From Paenibacillus tyrphae (GTDB lineage Bacteria > Bacillota > Bacilli > Paenibacillales > NBRC-103111), in the NCBI RefSeq assembly GCF_027925525.1, contig NZ_BSDJ01000006.1, positions 124,001 through 188,000 on the forward strand: a stretch of DNA of 64,000 bases. The letters are read 5' to 3'. The notes below the pieces were generated by a model. It was not told where the DNA came from. It saw nothing but the letters and a program-made list of their open reading frames with translations, and did no database searches. Each line of letters begins with the position of its first letter. Position 1 is the first letter of the stretch. Positions 34,538 through 43,972 of the stretch are shown here, one piece after another. A program made the translations under genes and the position numbers.

Positions 34538-36142
34538 TCACCTCACCCAAAAGCTAACTTTCGTGCCTTTCCCCGGTGCGCTATCGATCTGCAGCGTCTT
34601 CTCCGTACCGTAATGGTAGCTGAGCCGCTGGACGATGTTGCGCAGCGCGACGCCCGCATGCTCGTCCGCCGCCCCCGCCACGCCCAGGCACATACCTGTG
34701 CCGTTGTCCTCCACCGTGATCCGGGCTCGGTATTGTCCGCCGTACGCCTCCTGCTTCACGCCTAGGCGAATGATGCCGGGTCTGCCGATGTTTTGGAGCC
34801 CGTGGACAATCGCGTTTTCCACCAGCGGCTGAATCGTAAACGGAGGAATGCGGCAGTCCAGTGCCGCTTCGTCAATATCCGTCACAAACTCCAGTTGGTC
34901 GCCGAGCCGCGCCTTGGTCAAGCTCAGGTAGGACGTAACAAGCTCAAGCTCGTCGCGGACCGAGACCAGCGTTTTGCTGCTGCCGTTCATATTTTTGCGG
35001 AGGAATTTGGACAGGTGCGTGATGAGCTGCCGCGCTTCCTCCGGCTTCGTGCGGATGAACGATTTGACCGTATTCAATACATTGAATAAAAAGTGCGGGT
35101 TCATCTGCGCCTGCAGCGAGCGGATTTCGGCATCGGCCAACAGTTGTCCCTGCCGCTCCGCTTCCACGAAAGCATACTGCTGCGAAATAAGCCTCGCCAG
35201 CGTTGTCAACATCCGCCGCCGGGACGGGGAATCCTCCTGCTTCCGCTCGTAAAACAACCGGAAGCGGCCGATCAGCTTCTTATTTTGCATTTCCATCGGC
35301 AGATCGACCCAATACGGTGTCTTGCGGCCTTCTTTGACCCATTCCATATCGTTTTTGTAAAAGTAAGCACCGACGGCCTTCGTCTCCTCGTGCAGCGTTC
35401 GCGTAACTTCCCGGACCGCCCGGTCAAAATCCAACCGCCACAGCGGCATCGTGAGATCGGCGATATGCAGCGCTTTGCGTGCGTGCTCCGTCCCGATCCG
35501 GTCCTCCTCGCTTTCCATCGTATGATATACGATGAAAAACAAGGATACCCCGATCCCGTTCGCAACAATTTGCGGAATCCCGATCAGCGCGACCAACCCG
35601 AGCGCTTCGTTCCATGGTTTCGCCAGCAGCAGGATCAACGCCATCTGGACCGCTTCTGCGATCAGGCCGACGGCAAACGCCGGCTTGGCCGAAGTCGCAT
35701 GCCGGAACCGGCGTTTGACGGCATTGCGGCACATTCCCGCGAGGATACCTTGAGTGACGGGCGCCAGCATGCAGGCGACGGCGACGAAGCCGCCGAGGCT
35801 GTACCGGTGCAGGCCGGCAATGATGCCGACGACCAGCCCGCTCTTCACCCCGCCGAGCAGTCCGGCGATGACGACGCCGATCGACCGCGAGTTGGCGATG
35901 GCGGCCGTGGGGGAGACTTCGCCGATCCATGGCGCCGGCTGGTACGAATACGGGGTCACGGTTACCCCGGAATACGTGCCGAGAATCGCATACAGGCTGA
36001 AAAAAACGACGAAACGCCACGGATGAGCCTCCTCCCCTTGGTAGCTCATATAGCTTCGCATCCACCGGCTCCGCGAGAAGACGAACGCCAGCGCAATCAG
36101 GAAGCCGACGCGTTCCAGCATATCGACAAAAAGATGCAGCAT
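34538..36142 (-). CDS. LytS/BtsS-type sensor histidine kinase
   Basis: A 534-residue membrane kinase. Residues 1-205 hold about six helices of the 5TM-LYT sensor, with the conserved 'SIGVVIAGLLGGVKSGLVVGIIAGLHRYSLGG'-type pattern. A GAF-like region follows (about 225-330), then the His_kinase domain with 'QAQMNPHFLFNVLNTV' (phospho-His near 355) and a GHKL ATPase ('LVENAIVHGLQ', 'VEDNGTGM'). Starting at ATG 36142 gives the usual LytS N-terminus (MLHLFVDMLERVGFLI), although the ribosome site is weak. Known relatives sense extracellular pyruvate; the cstA neighbour supports that here. Confidence 0.88.
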   Translation of the reverse strand: MLHLFVDMLERVGFLIALAFVFSRSRWMRSYMSYQGEEAHPWRFVVFFSLYAILGTYSGVTVTPYSYQPAPWIGEVSPTAAIANSRSIGVVIAGLLGGVKSGLVVGIIAGLHRYSLGGFVAVACMLAPVTQGILAGMCRNAVKRRFRHATSAKPAFAVGLIAEAVQMALILLLAKPWNEALGLVALIGIPQIVANGIGVSLFFIVYHTMESEEDRIGTEHARKALHIADLTMPLWRLDFDRAVREVTRTLHEETKAVGAYFYKNDMEWVKEGRKTPYWVDLPMEMQNKKLIGRFRLFYERKQEDSPSRRRMLTTLARLISQQYAFVEAERQGQLLADAEIRSLQAQMNPHFLFNVLNTVKSFIRTKPEEARQLITHLSKFLRKNMNGSSKTLVSVRDELELVTSYLSLTKARLGDQLEFVTDIDEAALDCRIPPFTIQPLVENAIVHGLQNIGRPGIIRLGVKQEAYGGQYRARITVEDNGTGMCLGVAGAADEHAGVALRNIVQRLSYHYGTEKTLQIDSAPGKGTKVSFWVR

Positions 36143-36311
36143 CCTTACACATCCGTTTTAGAGGAATCTTGGTATTCGTTGTCTATTATATCGTATTTGC
36201 TGCGCATTGAATGCCGGGTTGATGAAAAAATGGGGTTATTTTGAAAATATTGTATTTCTTTTTTTGTTATAATAGAGTCGTTTCGGTTTCCGGAGAGGGA
36301 GTAGAGGGGAT

Positions 36312-36704
36312 ATGGGCGAAGCGTATAAATTGGATTGCGCGAATTGCGGCTACCATACGAACGTTTTTGTAGGAATCGGATTCATGTACGTGTATTTGCA
36401 CTCCATCGCTTCATTCGTGCAGGACGCGGCGCTTAAGAAGCGGATCGCCGAGTTTGAGAAGGAACCGAGCACGCGATACGAGGCTTATGACGCCTTATAC
36501 CGGTGTACGGCATGCCGTTCGCTCCGGAATGAGCTTTATCTGGAGATGAAGTCGGATCGCGATTATTTTGTCACCGCCTATTCCTGCGGGAAATGCGGGG
36601 AAGCGATGCATCCCGTGCCGGACGATCTGAGAGCGGTTCAGCTGGATTGTCCCGAGTGCGCAAGCGGCAAGCTGACGGCGACCTTTTACATGGACTGGGA
36701 TTAG
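36312..36704 (+). CDS. Zinc-ribbon protein of unknown function
   Basis: A 130-residue cytosolic protein with four CxxC pairs: 'CANC' (about 9-12), 'CTAC' (about 66-69), 'CGKC' (about 94-97) and 'CPEC' (about 116-119). They can form two zinc ribbons, one joining the first two pairs and one the last two. The segment between is helical ('FVQDAALKKRIAEFEKE'). The ATG 36312 start lies a few bases after GTAGAGGGG. No neighbour gives a functional hint. Possibly a nucleic-acid- or protein-binding adaptor. Confidence 0.75.
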   Translation: MGEAYKLDCANCGYHTNVFVGIGFMYVYLHSIASFVQDAALKKRIAEFEKEPSTRYEAYDALYRCTACRSLRNELYLEMKSDRDYFVTAYSCGKCGEAMHPVPDDLRAVQLDCPECASGKLTATFYMDWD

Positions 36705-36718
36705 GCGATGGTCAATTC

Positions 36719-36767
36719 AACGTAAAGCAAGGCCACCTTCGTTGTGAAGGCTGGCCTGTTTGCGTTC
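36719..36767. terminator. Probable hairpin terminator
   Basis: Long interrupted stem AACGTAAAGC..GGCC.CCTTC / GAAGG..GGCC..GCGTT between the convergent zinc-ribbon and arsR genes. The U-run is poor. Confidence 0.5.
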
Positions 36768-36777
36768 AGGGAAGCGG

Positions 36778-37089
36778 TTATGCTCGGGGCTCCAACCCCT
36801 GAAGAACGGCCTGCAATAAGCCAGGGAAGCGAACATTCAGATCGTCGTAGCGCAGGGAAACAAACCGCTGGGTTCCTTCGATTCGCGTATGCGTAACCCC
36901 CGATTCTCTAAGCACCTTGTAGTGATGGGAGAGGGTCGAATTCGGAAGCGGGATGTCAAACTGGTTGCAGGCTTGCTCCCCGTGGTCCGCCAGGCTTTTG
37001 ATGATTTGGAGCCGGATCTCGTCGCTGAGTGCATAGAGCACGGTAGATAAATTAATTTCATCAACTTGCGGGTGATAAAGCTTCCTCAA
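36778..37089 (-). CDS. ArsR-family helix-turn-helix repressor
   Basis: A 103-residue winged-helix protein ('LYALSDEIRLQIIKSLADHG', 'LPNSTLSHHYKVLRESGVTH', 'TQRFVSLRYDDLN'). No obvious Cys-Cys metal motif; a single Cys sits in 'EQACNQF', so a metal sensor is less likely and a small-molecule sensor possible. It is divergent from the MFS transporter gene with 112 bases between, where a TTCGAA-type inverted repeat lies; it probably represses that transporter. Confidence 0.88.
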   Translation of the reverse strand: MRKLYHPQVDEINLSTVLYALSDEIRLQIIKSLADHGEQACNQFDIPLPNSTLSHHYKVLRESGVTHTRIEGTQRFVSLRYDDLNVRFPGLLQAVLQGLEPRA

Positions 37090-37123
37090 GATCGATCGCC
37101 TTCCATAAAAAAATTTTCGGTAG

Positions 37124-37177
37124 TTGAATTATACCAAAGGGAGTGCTATATTTCAATCATTCGAATATTTTCGAAAT
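37124..37177 (+). promoter_or_regulatory. MFS gene promoter with ArsR-type operator
   Basis: TTGAAT (37124-37129), 17-base spacer, TATATT (37147-37152). The inverted repeat ATTCGAA-N5-TTCGAAAT (37159-37177) sits at the expected transcription start, well placed for ArsR repression. Confidence 0.6.
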
Positions 37178-37201
37178 AACGAAATAAAGGAGCTATGAAT
37201 C

Positions 37202-38392
37202 TTGAACAGGGTCATCGTGTTGTTTTTCTGCATCATGTTTATTATCGGCACCGATACGTTTATCGCTTCGCCTTTATTGCCGACGCTTCGGGAAGACTTC
37301 GGCGTCTCGGTCGAACGTTCCGGCTGGATTGTTTCTGCCTACGCCTTAGGCTATGCGCTGTTTGCGCTCGTTGCCGGGCCTCTCTCGGACGGGTGGAACC
37401 GGAAAAAAGTGATGATCGCGGGGATGGCCGGTTTCGGTGTGTTTACGCTGCTTTGCGGGGTTGCCGCCGACTTTTGGACTATGCTTCTCTTCCGCTTTTT
37501 GGCGGGGGTTAGCGGTGCGTTTGTGTCGCCGCAGGTATGGGCGGCTATCCCACAAGTCGTACCATCCGGCAAAGTATTAAAAGCGATGGGGATCGCGACC
37601 GCCGGACTTGCAGTTGCACAAATGCTCGGAGTGCCTATTGGCAGCTATCTTGCCGCTTACGGATGGCATACCCCGTTTATCGCGATCGGGGGCGCCTCGT
37701 TTATGATCGTGATGCTCATTGCTCTGATGCTGCCGTCGATTCCGGCGCCGCCGGCCGAGGGGGAAGCTCCTTCCATCGTCGGACGCTATCGTGCGCTGCT
37801 TCACGAATCCAGGGCGAAAAAAGCTTTCCTCGCTTATTTTGTGTTTCAGCTCGGGAACTTTGCCACGTTCTCCTTTATCGGAACCTGGCTTTCGGACAAA
37901 TTCGGGCTGGGCGTCGCTGAGATTGGAACGGTGCTGCTGTTTCTGGGCCTGGGCAATACGCTCAGCAGCTTTTTTGGCAGCGGCGTGGTGCAGAGGATGG
38001 GGGGAAGAAGCTCGTTTATTTTGGGGATGGTAGCGCTCGTCCTGCTCTTTCCAAGCCTCTCCTTTATGGAAAGTCTTACATATATAAAGCTGGCTTACTT
38101 TTTGATTTATTTTATTATGGGCATGCTTTTCCCGCTCATCATGAGCTTGCTGCAAGGCTTGTCTTCTACGGCACGCGGAACGATCTCTTCCTTGGCGAAT
38201 TCGTCCATGTATTTCGGAGCTACGATCGCTTCGTCTGTGGCCGGAGTTCTGTACACTAATTTTTCTGGGTTTGTTTCGGTCAGCCTGTTTACCGTTCTTT
38301 GTTTTATCGTCTCCTTGCTCTTGTTTCTTCGAAGCGGGGTACTGCCAGCCCGTTCGCGAAGCGAATCTCGCAGTGCCGCCGCCGTGAAATAA
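37202..38392 (+). CDS. Major facilitator superfamily efflux transporter
   Basis: A 396-residue protein with 12 predicted helices. The TTG 37202 start follows AAAGGAG. The motif A region reads 'GPLSDGWNRKKVMI' (about residues 60-73), and 'FRFLAGVSGAFVSPQVWA' is a motif-B-like stretch with Arg in helix 4. This is typical of the drug:H+ antiporter group. Regulated by the divergent ArsR protein. Substrate unknown. An overlapping ATG at 37195 opens a different frame and is not used. Confidence 0.88.
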   Translation: MNRVIVLFFCIMFIIGTDTFIASPLLPTLREDFGVSVERSGWIVSAYALGYALFALVAGPLSDGWNRKKVMIAGMAGFGVFTLLCGVAADFWTMLLFRFLAGVSGAFVSPQVWAAIPQVVPSGKVLKAMGIATAGLAVAQMLGVPIGSYLAAYGWHTPFIAIGGASFMIVMLIALMLPSIPAPPAEGEAPSIVGRYRALLHESRAKKAFLAYFVFQLGNFATFSFIGTWLSDKFGLGVAEIGTVLLFLGLGNTLSSFFGSGVVQRMGGRSSFILGMVALVLLFPSLSFMESLTYIKLAYFLIYFIMGMLFPLIMSLLQGLSSTARGTISSLANSSMYFGATIASSVAGVLYTNFSGFVSVSLFTVLCFIVSLLLFLRSGVLPARSRSESRSAAAVK

Positions 38393-38562
38393 GCATATGA
38401 ATTTCGCTTTCACCTCTCGAACGATTTCAGAACATTTTTTCGTGCCAACGAGCCTGATTTTCTAAAAAAAGTCGGACCTTCTGCCGATAATAATCTGGAA
38501 ATCATAGGATCAGATAGTAAGATATTATGGCAATACGAAGAGATATGGGAGGAAGAGAGAAA

Positions 38563-39057
38563 ATGTATTCGGGATTTTGGAAACGATTGTGCGCTTATAT
38601 TCTCGATGGAATCATTCTTTATGTAGCCAGTGTGATTCTGGGCAGCGTATTTACAATGTTTGAATATCTGCTTATGATTCCATTCGCTCTTAAATCGACC
38701 CAATCCACTACTTCCATCGTATGGGTTGCCTTGGGAGCACGGGGCCTGCTCATCGTTGTTACCGGATGGTTGTATTTTGCGATCATGGAATCTTCAAAAT
38801 GGAAGGCGACGTTAGGAAAGCTTGCGACAGGCAGCGTCGTGGTGGATGAAAGGAACGAAAGGATCTCTTTCGCGCGGGCGAGCGGCAGATATTGGAGCAA
38901 GCTGATTTCCGTGTGTACTCTGTACGTCGGCTTCATCATGGCCGGATTTACGGAGAAAAAACAAGCGCTCCACGATAAGATTGCAAAGACTTATGTGGTG
39001 GATAAGAATGCGCTCGAAATGCAGGCGAACGGTTATACGAATGTGAGGCAAATTTGA
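38563..39057 (+). CDS. RDD-family membrane protein
   Basis: A 164-residue protein from ATG 38563, 7 bases after GGGAGGAAGAG. The RDD pattern is visible as 'GFWKRLCAYILDGIILYVAS' (Arg7, Asp14). Three hydrophobic segments are present, and a family-typical 'TLGKLATGSVVVDERNERISFARASGRYWSK' stretch lies mid-protein. 'DKIAKTYVVDK' near the end is also typical. Function uncertain; some RDD proteins take part in Na+ or K+ transport. Monocistronic. Confidence 0.82.
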   Translation: MYSGFWKRLCAYILDGIILYVASVILGSVFTMFEYLLMIPFALKSTQSTTSIVWVALGARGLLIVVTGWLYFAIMESSKWKATLGKLATGSVVVDERNERISFARASGRYWSKLISVCTLYVGFIMAGFTEKKQALHDKIAKTYVVDKNALEMQANGYTNVRQI

Positions 39058-39187
39058 AAGCGAAGCTCTTGCCGGACCGAATCATCCTACGCCTTGTTCT
39101 CAGGGCTACCGACGGGCCAATGATCGATTTCGGGTTGTTCCGGGGTAGGGTCACAGCCCGTAAGATCGGAACGGAAGGCGGGCACAC

Positions 39188-39254
39188 AGAAAACCCCGGC
39201 CGCTCGGCGGAGGTCCTGTAACAACGGACTTCCGCAGGCGGCCGGGGTTTTGTT
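39188..39254. terminator. GC-rich bidirectional terminator
   Basis: AAAACCCCGGCCGC...GCGGCCGGGGTTTT, with an inner GGAGGTCC-type stem, between the RDD gene and convergent gcvPB. Confidence 0.85.
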
Positions 39255-39295
39255 TTTCGAGCAGTGCGAGTCTTATTTTTAAGCTCAAACTTTAT

Positions 39296-40753
39296 TTATC
39301 CGCAGGTGCAGTTCAACACCGGCTTGCGGGCAGCCAGCGTTTCGTCGAGCCGTCTGACGACGGTCGTGTACGGAGCGTTCAGCAGCAGGTCCGGCTGCTC
39401 CTCGGCTTCCTTCGCGATCCGGATCATCGTATCGATAAACGCGTCGAGCGTCTCTTTGCTTTCCGTCTCCGTCGGCTCGATCATGATGCATTCCTCGACG
39501 TTGAGCGGGAAGTAGATGGTCGGCGGATGGTAACCGAAATCGAGCAGGCGCTTGGCGACGTCGAGCGTGCGCACACCGTACTTTTTGAGGCCGCGTCCGG
39601 ACATGACGAACTCGTGCTTGCAGACGCCCGGATATGGCATCTCGTAATACGGAGCCAGACGGTGCATCATGTAGTTGGCGTTCAGCACCGCGCATTCCGA
39701 TACTTCGCGGAGTCCCTCCGGACCGTACGTGCGGATGTACGTATACGCCCGGACGAGGATGCCGAAGTTGCCGTTGTAAGCCTTCACTCGTCCGATTGAG
39801 TCCGGACGGTCGGAGTCGAGATAGAACGTGCCGTCCTCGCGGCGGGCTACGATCGGCTTCGGCAGGAACGGAATGAGCTTGCTTTTCACGCCGACCGGCC
39901 CTGCGCCAGGACCGCCGCCGCCGTGCGGGGTGCTCATCGTCTTGTGCAGGTTGAGATGCACGACGTCGAAGCCCATGTCGCCGGGGCGCGTAATGCCCAT
40001 GATAGCGTTGGAGTTGGCTCCGTCATAGTAGAGCAGTCCACCTGCGGCGTGGACGATCTCCGCGATCTCCACGATGTGCTCCTCGAACAAGCCGAGCGTG
40101 CTCGGATTCGTCAGCATGAGCGCGGCCGTGTCCGGACCGACCGCCGCGCGCAGCGCGTCCAGATCGACGAGGCCCTGCTCGTTCGACTTGATCGTCAGCG
40201 TCTCGAATCCGGCCGTCGTCGCGCTGGCCGGATTCGTCCCGTGCGAGGAGTCCGGCACGATGACTTTGGTCCGCGTCTCGCCTCGGCTTTCATGGTAAGC
40301 GCGAATCATCATGAGCCCCGTCCATTCGCCGTGCGCTCCCGCGGCCGGCTGCAGCGTCACCTGATCCATCCCGGTGAGCGCAGCGAGATCGTTCTGGAGC
40401 GTGTACAGCAGCTCCAGCGCCCCTTGAACGCTGGATTCCGGCTGATACGGGTGAATTCCGGCGAATCCGGGGAAACGCGCCGTATCTTCGTTAATTTTCG
40501 GATTGTATTTCATCGTGCAGGAGCCGAGCGGATAAAAGCCGTTGTCCACGCCGAAGTTGAGGCGCGACAGCTCGGTGTAATGCCGGATCACGTCGACCTC
40601 GTACACTTCCGGCAGGGCGGCGGGCTCGCTGCGAAGCAGATGGGACGGAACCAGCTCGGCGGCTTCCGTCTCCGGGACGTCGCAGGCGGGCAGCGAGTAC
40701 GCGACGCGCCCTGGCTGGCTCAGCTCGAAAATGAGCGCTTTTTCCGGTTTCAT
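39296..40753 (-). CDS. gcvPB: Glycine dehydrogenase (decarboxylating) subunit 2
   Basis: PLP-containing half of the split P-protein of the glycine cleavage system, 485 residues. The PLP-lysine region is '[20 protein letters not shown]' (about residues 267-286). '[13 protein letters not shown]' (about 78) and '[13 protein letters not shown]' are family landmarks. It pairs with GcvPA to decarboxylate glycine and load aminomethyl on GcvH. The ATG 40753 overlaps the gcvPA stop (ATGA), so the two are coupled. Last gene of gcvT-gcvPA-gcvPB. Confidence 0.96.
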   Translation of the reverse strand: MKPEKALIFELSQPGRVAYSLPACDVPETEAAELVPSHLLRSEPAALPEVYEVDVIRHYTELSRLNFGVDNGFYPLGSCTMKYNPKINEDTARFPGFAGIHPYQPESSVQGALELLYTLQNDLAALTGMDQVTLQPAAGAHGEWTGLMMIRAYHESRGETRTKVIVPDSSHGTNPASATTAGFETLTIKSNEQGLVDLDALRAAVGPDTAALMLTNPSTLGLFEEHIVEIAEIVHAAGGLLYYDGANSNAIMGITRPGDMGFDVVHLNLHKTMSTPHGGGGPGAGPVGVKSKLIPFLPKPIVARREDGTFYLDSDRPDSIGRVKAYNGNFGILVRAYTYIRTYGPEGLREVSECAVLNANYMMHRLAPYYEMPYPGVCKHEFVMSGRGLKKYGVRTLDVAKRLLDFGYHPPTIYFPLNVEECIMIEPTETESKETLDAFIDTMIRIAKEAEEQPDLLLNAPYTTVVRRLDETLAARKPVLNCTCG

Positions 40754-42108
40754 ACGAGTTCCCCCAATCGTGCTGCAAATTCGTCAATTTCGGCTTTGGT
40801 CCGTTTTTCGGTAACGGCGACGAGCATATGGTTCTGAAGCTCCGGATAATAGCGGCCCAGATCGAGCCCTGCGATAAATCCGGCTTCTAGCAGCCGTTCG
40901 TTCAAGTCTGCGATATTCGCGTTCGCCGGAAGGCTCACGACGAATTCGTTAAAGAAAGGCGCCGTGAACGGCAGCGACGGGCCTTCGAGCTTCGCCAGCT
41001 CGCGTGCGGCATAGTGGGATTTCTGCAGATTCAGGCTTGCCACTTCGCGGATTCCTTCCTTGCCCATTGTGGACAGGTAGACGGAGGCGCACAGTGCAAG
41101 CAGCGCCTGATTCGAACAAATGTTCGAGGTCGCTTTCTCGCGACGGATGTGCTGCTCCCGGGCTTGCAGCGTCAGCACGAAGCCGCGCTTGCCGTCGCGG
41201 TCGACCGTCTGGCCGACGATTCGGCCGGGCATGCGGCGCATCAGCGGCTCGGAGACGGCGAAAAATCCGCAGGTCGGGCCGCCGAACGCCGGATGAATGC
41301 CGAGCGGCTGGGCATCGCCCACGACGATATCCGCGCCAAGCTTGCCGGGCGCTTCCAGCAGTCCGAGCGACATCGGATTCGTGCTGACGACAAACAGCGC
41401 TTTGCGGCTGTGAGCGATCGGTTCGATCGCCGCCAGATCCTCAATGCAGCCGAAGAAGTTCGGCGACTGCACGATGACGGCGGCGGTATCGTCGGTCACC
41501 GCGGCTTTAAGCTGCTCCAGATCGGTCACGCCGTCCGCATAGTCGACCTCCACCACGTTCAGGTTCAGGCCACGCGCCGTCGTGCGCATAATTTCGCGCG
41601 CCTCGGGATGGACGGTCCGCGAGATGACGATCTCCTTCCGCTGCGTGGCTCCGCTGGCGAGAGCGCCCGCTTCGGCCAGCGCCGTCGCGCCGTCGTACAT
41701 GCTGGCGTTGGCGACCTTCATGCCGGTCAGCTCGCAAATGTACGATTGGAATTCGAAAATCGCCTGCAGCTCCCCTTGGCTGATTTCCGGTTGATACGGC
41801 GTATAGGCCGTATAAAATTCCGAACGGGAAATCATATGATTGATGACGACAGGCACGTGATGATCGTACAGGCCCGCGCCCAGAAAGCTGGTGTATTGGC
41901 TCGTATCCGCATTGCGCGAAGCCAGCTGCTTCATATGCTTCAGCAGCGAGATTTCATCCAGCGCGCCGGACATCGGCAGCGTGCCGCGGTAGCGGATCGG
42001 TTCGGGAATGTCTCGAAACAGCTCTTCGACCGAGTCGACGCCGATCGTGCGCAGCATGTCGGCCCGATCCCGGTCGGTCATAGGCAAATACCGGTGTTTG
42101 ACGCTCAT
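40750..42108 (-). CDS. gcvPA: Glycine dehydrogenase (decarboxylating) subunit 1
   Basis: N-terminal half of the split P-protein, 452 residues ('[20 protein letters not shown]' near 7-26, '[33 protein letters not shown]' split over about 107-139, '[10 protein letters not shown]' about 275). It forms an alpha2beta2 enzyme with GcvPB. It lies 36 bases after gcvT in the same transcript, downstream of the minus-strand tandem glycine riboswitch. Confidence 0.96.
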   Translation of the reverse strand: MSVKHRYLPMTDRDRADMLRTIGVDSVEELFRDIPEPIRYRGTLPMSGALDEISLLKHMKQLASRNADTSQYTSFLGAGLYDHHVPVVINHMISRSEFYTAYTPYQPEISQGELQAIFEFQSYICELTGMKVANASMYDGATALAEAGALASGATQRKEIVISRTVHPEAREIMRTTARGLNLNVVEVDYADGVTDLEQLKAAVTDDTAAVIVQSPNFFGCIEDLAAIEPIAHSRKALFVVSTNPMSLGLLEAPGKLGADIVVGDAQPLGIHPAFGGPTCGFFAVSEPLMRRMPGRIVGQTVDRDGKRGFVLTLQAREQHIRREKATSNICSNQALLALCASVYLSTMGKEGIREVASLNLQKSHYAARELAKLEGPSLPFTAPFFNEFVVSLPANANIADLNERLLEAGFIAGLDLGRYYPELQNHMLVAVTEKRTKAEIDEFAARLGELV

Positions 42109-42144
42109 TGTATGGGTTTCACTCCTTGTCGGTTCTCGCTTCTG

Positions 42145-43254
42145 TTAGGATTGTACATTGCGCCGATAGAACGGCGCTTTGATGACAACGGCCTTCAAAC
42201 GGCTGCCCCGGATTTCCACTTCCACTTCGGTGCCCGGCTCGCCGTATTCCGCTTGAAGCAGCGCCAGACCTAGATTTCGCTTCAGCGTAGGAGACTGTGT
42301 TCCGGTGGTCACTTCGCCGATCTGCCGGTCGCCGGCATAGACGGGATAATGGGAGCGGGGAATTCCCCGGTCGATCATTTCGATGCCGACGAGCTTGCGC
42401 GGCACGCCTTCTTCCTTCTGGCGGAGCAGCGCGTCCCGGCCGATAAAGTCGTCCTTCGTCAGCTTGACGAAGAAGCCGAGGCCTGCCTCCAGCGGCGTAA
42501 TCTTGTCCGAAAGCTCCTGCCCGTACAGCGGCAGCTTGGCTTCAAACCGCAGCGTATCCCGCGCGCCTAGTCCGGCGGGCGTTAGACCGAGCGGCTCTCC
42601 CGCTTCCATCAGCCCTTTCCACAGCGCGGGGGCGTCGTCCGCGGCGACATAAAACTCGAAGCCGTCTTCGCCGGTGTAGCCGGTGCGGGAGACGAGCGCG
42701 GTCACGCCGCATATCTTGGCTTCAGGAATAAAGTGGAACGGTGAGAGCGCATTCAAATCGGCGTCCGTGACGCGCGCGGCAATCGCTTGAGCGTTCGGAC
42801 CTTGCAGCGCCAGAAGGGCCGTCGTATCCGACTTGTTCTCCAGAGAGACATCGCCGAGCAGATTCGATTCCAGCCAGCGGAAGTCTTTGTCGATATTGGA
42901 GGCGTTGACGACGAGCATAAATTGATCGGCCGACAGCCGGTAGACGAGCAGGTCGTCGACGACGCCCCCGTCCTCGTAGCACATCAGCGTATACTGCGCT
43001 TGGCCGTCGGCAAGCCGCGAGACATCATTCGTCGTGACCCGCTGGAGGAACGTCTCCGCGAAGGTGCCGGTCACGAGAAATTCGCCCATGTGCGATACGT
43101 CGAACAGGCCGGCCTGCTGTCTGACCGCTTCGTGTTCGCGTCCAATGCCGGTGAATTGGACCGGCAGCTCCCAGCCGCCGAAGTCGATGCAGCGGGCGCC
43201 GGAGTATTCGGCATACAAAGGGAACAGCGGCGTTCTTTTCAATGACGGATTCAA
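42145..43254 (-). CDS. gcvT: Aminomethyltransferase (glycine cleavage T protein)
   Basis: Transfers the methylene group from aminomethyl-lipoyl-GcvH to tetrahydrofolate, releasing ammonia. The frame is open 29 codons further upstream into the riboswitch terminator, but TTG 43254 ([14 protein letters not shown]) is preceded by GAGGTG at 6 bases and gives 369 residues, the family length. '[13 protein letters not shown]' (about 45-57) and '[11 protein letters not shown]' (about 190) with a conserved Asp/Arg folate site are seen. First gene of the minus-strand gcv operon. Confidence 0.95.
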   Translation of the reverse strand: MNPSLKRTPLFPLYAEYSGARCIDFGGWELPVQFTGIGREHEAVRQQAGLFDVSHMGEFLVTGTFAETFLQRVTTNDVSRLADGQAQYTLMCYEDGGVVDDLLVYRLSADQFMLVVNASNIDKDFRWLESNLLGDVSLENKSDTTALLALQGPNAQAIAARVTDADLNALSPFHFIPEAKICGVTALVSRTGYTGEDGFEFYVAADDAPALWKGLMEAGEPLGLTPAGLGARDTLRFEAKLPLYGQELSDKITPLEAGLGFFVKLTKDDFIGRDALLRQKEEGVPRKLVGIEMIDRGIPRSHYPVYAGDRQIGEVTTGTQSPTLKRNLGLALLQAEYGEPGTEVEVEIRGSRLKAVVIKAPFYRRNVQS

Positions 43255-43300
43255 TCGAATCACCTCGGTCGTGGTATTGGGATTACGATACATTTTCATG

Positions 43301-43376
43301 CCAAAAAAGGACAGGACGAAAAGGCAACTAAAGCATGCCAAATCGCATGCCTGCGCTGTCTTTTCGCTCTGTCCTT
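43301..43376 (-). terminator. Riboswitch-linked terminator before gcvT
   Basis: On the minus strand GGACAGAGCGAAAAG pairs with CTTTTCGTCCTGTCC, followed by TTTTTT; an inner GCATGC stem is also present. The 5' arm is the end of aptamer II, so ligand binding can prevent terminator formation. Confidence 0.8.
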
Positions 43377-43583
43377 TGTACCTGAGAGTTACCTTGCAGC
43401 CGTCTTCCGGGATGGAAGCGGCCGTACAAGTTTCCCCTTGGGTGACCCTGAGCTTGCTTAAAGCAAGAAGGGTGCTCTCCAGAGTTGCGTCCGGTAGAGG
43501 TCCTTTTGCCTGAGAGATTCACCCGGCTCGGCGGGCTTACTCCTTCGGCGCTACCGTACGTTCCGGTAATCTCTCCCTTTACG
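43372..43583 (-). promoter_or_regulatory. Tandem glycine riboswitch of gcvT-gcvPA-gcvPB
   Basis: Read on the minus strand, aptamer I has 'GGGAGAGATTACC', 'GCGCCGAAGGAGTAAGC' and 'GAATCTCTCAGGCAAAAGGA'. Aptamer II has 'TCTGGAGAGCACCC', 'ACCCAAGGGGAAAC' and 'TAACTCTCAGGTACAAAGGA'. Two aptamers joined by a short linker before a terminator is the classic cooperative ON switch that permits gcv expression when glycine is plentiful. Confidence 0.95.
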
Positions 43584-43620
43584 TTCATCCGCGTTATTCG
43601 GTTGTATAGCTCTATATTCA

Positions 43621-43650
43621 TTAATACTCTAAATAGCAGGCCTGTGTCAA
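43621..43650 (-). promoter_or_regulatory. SigA promoter of gcvT operon
   Basis: Minus strand TTGACA (43650-43645), 18-base spacer, TATTAA (43626-43621), about 40 bases before the riboswitch. Confidence 0.75.
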
Positions 43651-43684
43651 CCGTAAACGTCAGCCAACATTTTGATGCGGATTC

Positions 43685-43713
43685 TTGACATCCCTATCCG
43701 GTTGAATTACTCT
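43685..43713 (+). promoter_or_regulatory. SigA promoter of gcvH-sdaAB-sdaAA
   Basis: TTGACA (43685-43690), 17-base spacer, TACTCT (43708-43713), 35 bases before the plus-strand riboswitch. It faces away from the gcvT promoter only 35 bases away. Confidence 0.7.
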
Positions 43714-43747
43714 TGAAGGAGATGTGAAATACAGCGAATGACGATGG

Positions 43748-43939
43748 TTGGGAGAGACCGGAGCGGCTGTGATAAGCCCGCGCAAGGCACCGAAGGAGCA
43801 AGTCGCCAAACCTGCCGAATGGCGATTAATCTCTCAGGTAAACGTACCGCCATCCGACGCGCCTCTGGAGAGAGCGTAAGCCACCAAAGGGGTAACGGCG
43901 CGACGAGCGGCCCTAAACTCTCAGGTACCCGGGACAGAG
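43748..43939 (+). promoter_or_regulatory. Tandem glycine riboswitch of gcvH-sdaAB-sdaAA
   Basis: Aptamer I: 'TTGGGAGAGACC', 'GCACCGAAGGAGCAAG' and 'TTAATCTCTCAGGTAAA'. Aptamer II: 'CTCTGGAGAGAGC', 'CCACCAAAGGGGTAAC' and 'AAACTCTCAGGTACC', ending 'GGGACAGAG'. It is a second, independent two-aptamer switch in the same intergenic region, pointing the other way. Confidence 0.95.
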
Positions 43940-43972
43940 AACAAGGCGAGATGCCTTTTCCTGTCCTTTTTT
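43931..43972 (+). terminator. Riboswitch-linked terminator before gcvH
   Basis: GGACAG / CTGTCC with an inner AAGGC/GCCTT-type stem, followed by six T. The 5' arm overlaps the end of aptamer II. Confidence 0.8.

Noticed and set aside
43255..43341. 29-codon N-terminal extension of gcvT
   Set aside because: It would start inside the riboswitch terminator. TTG 43254 has GAGGTG at correct spacing and gives the family N-terminus.
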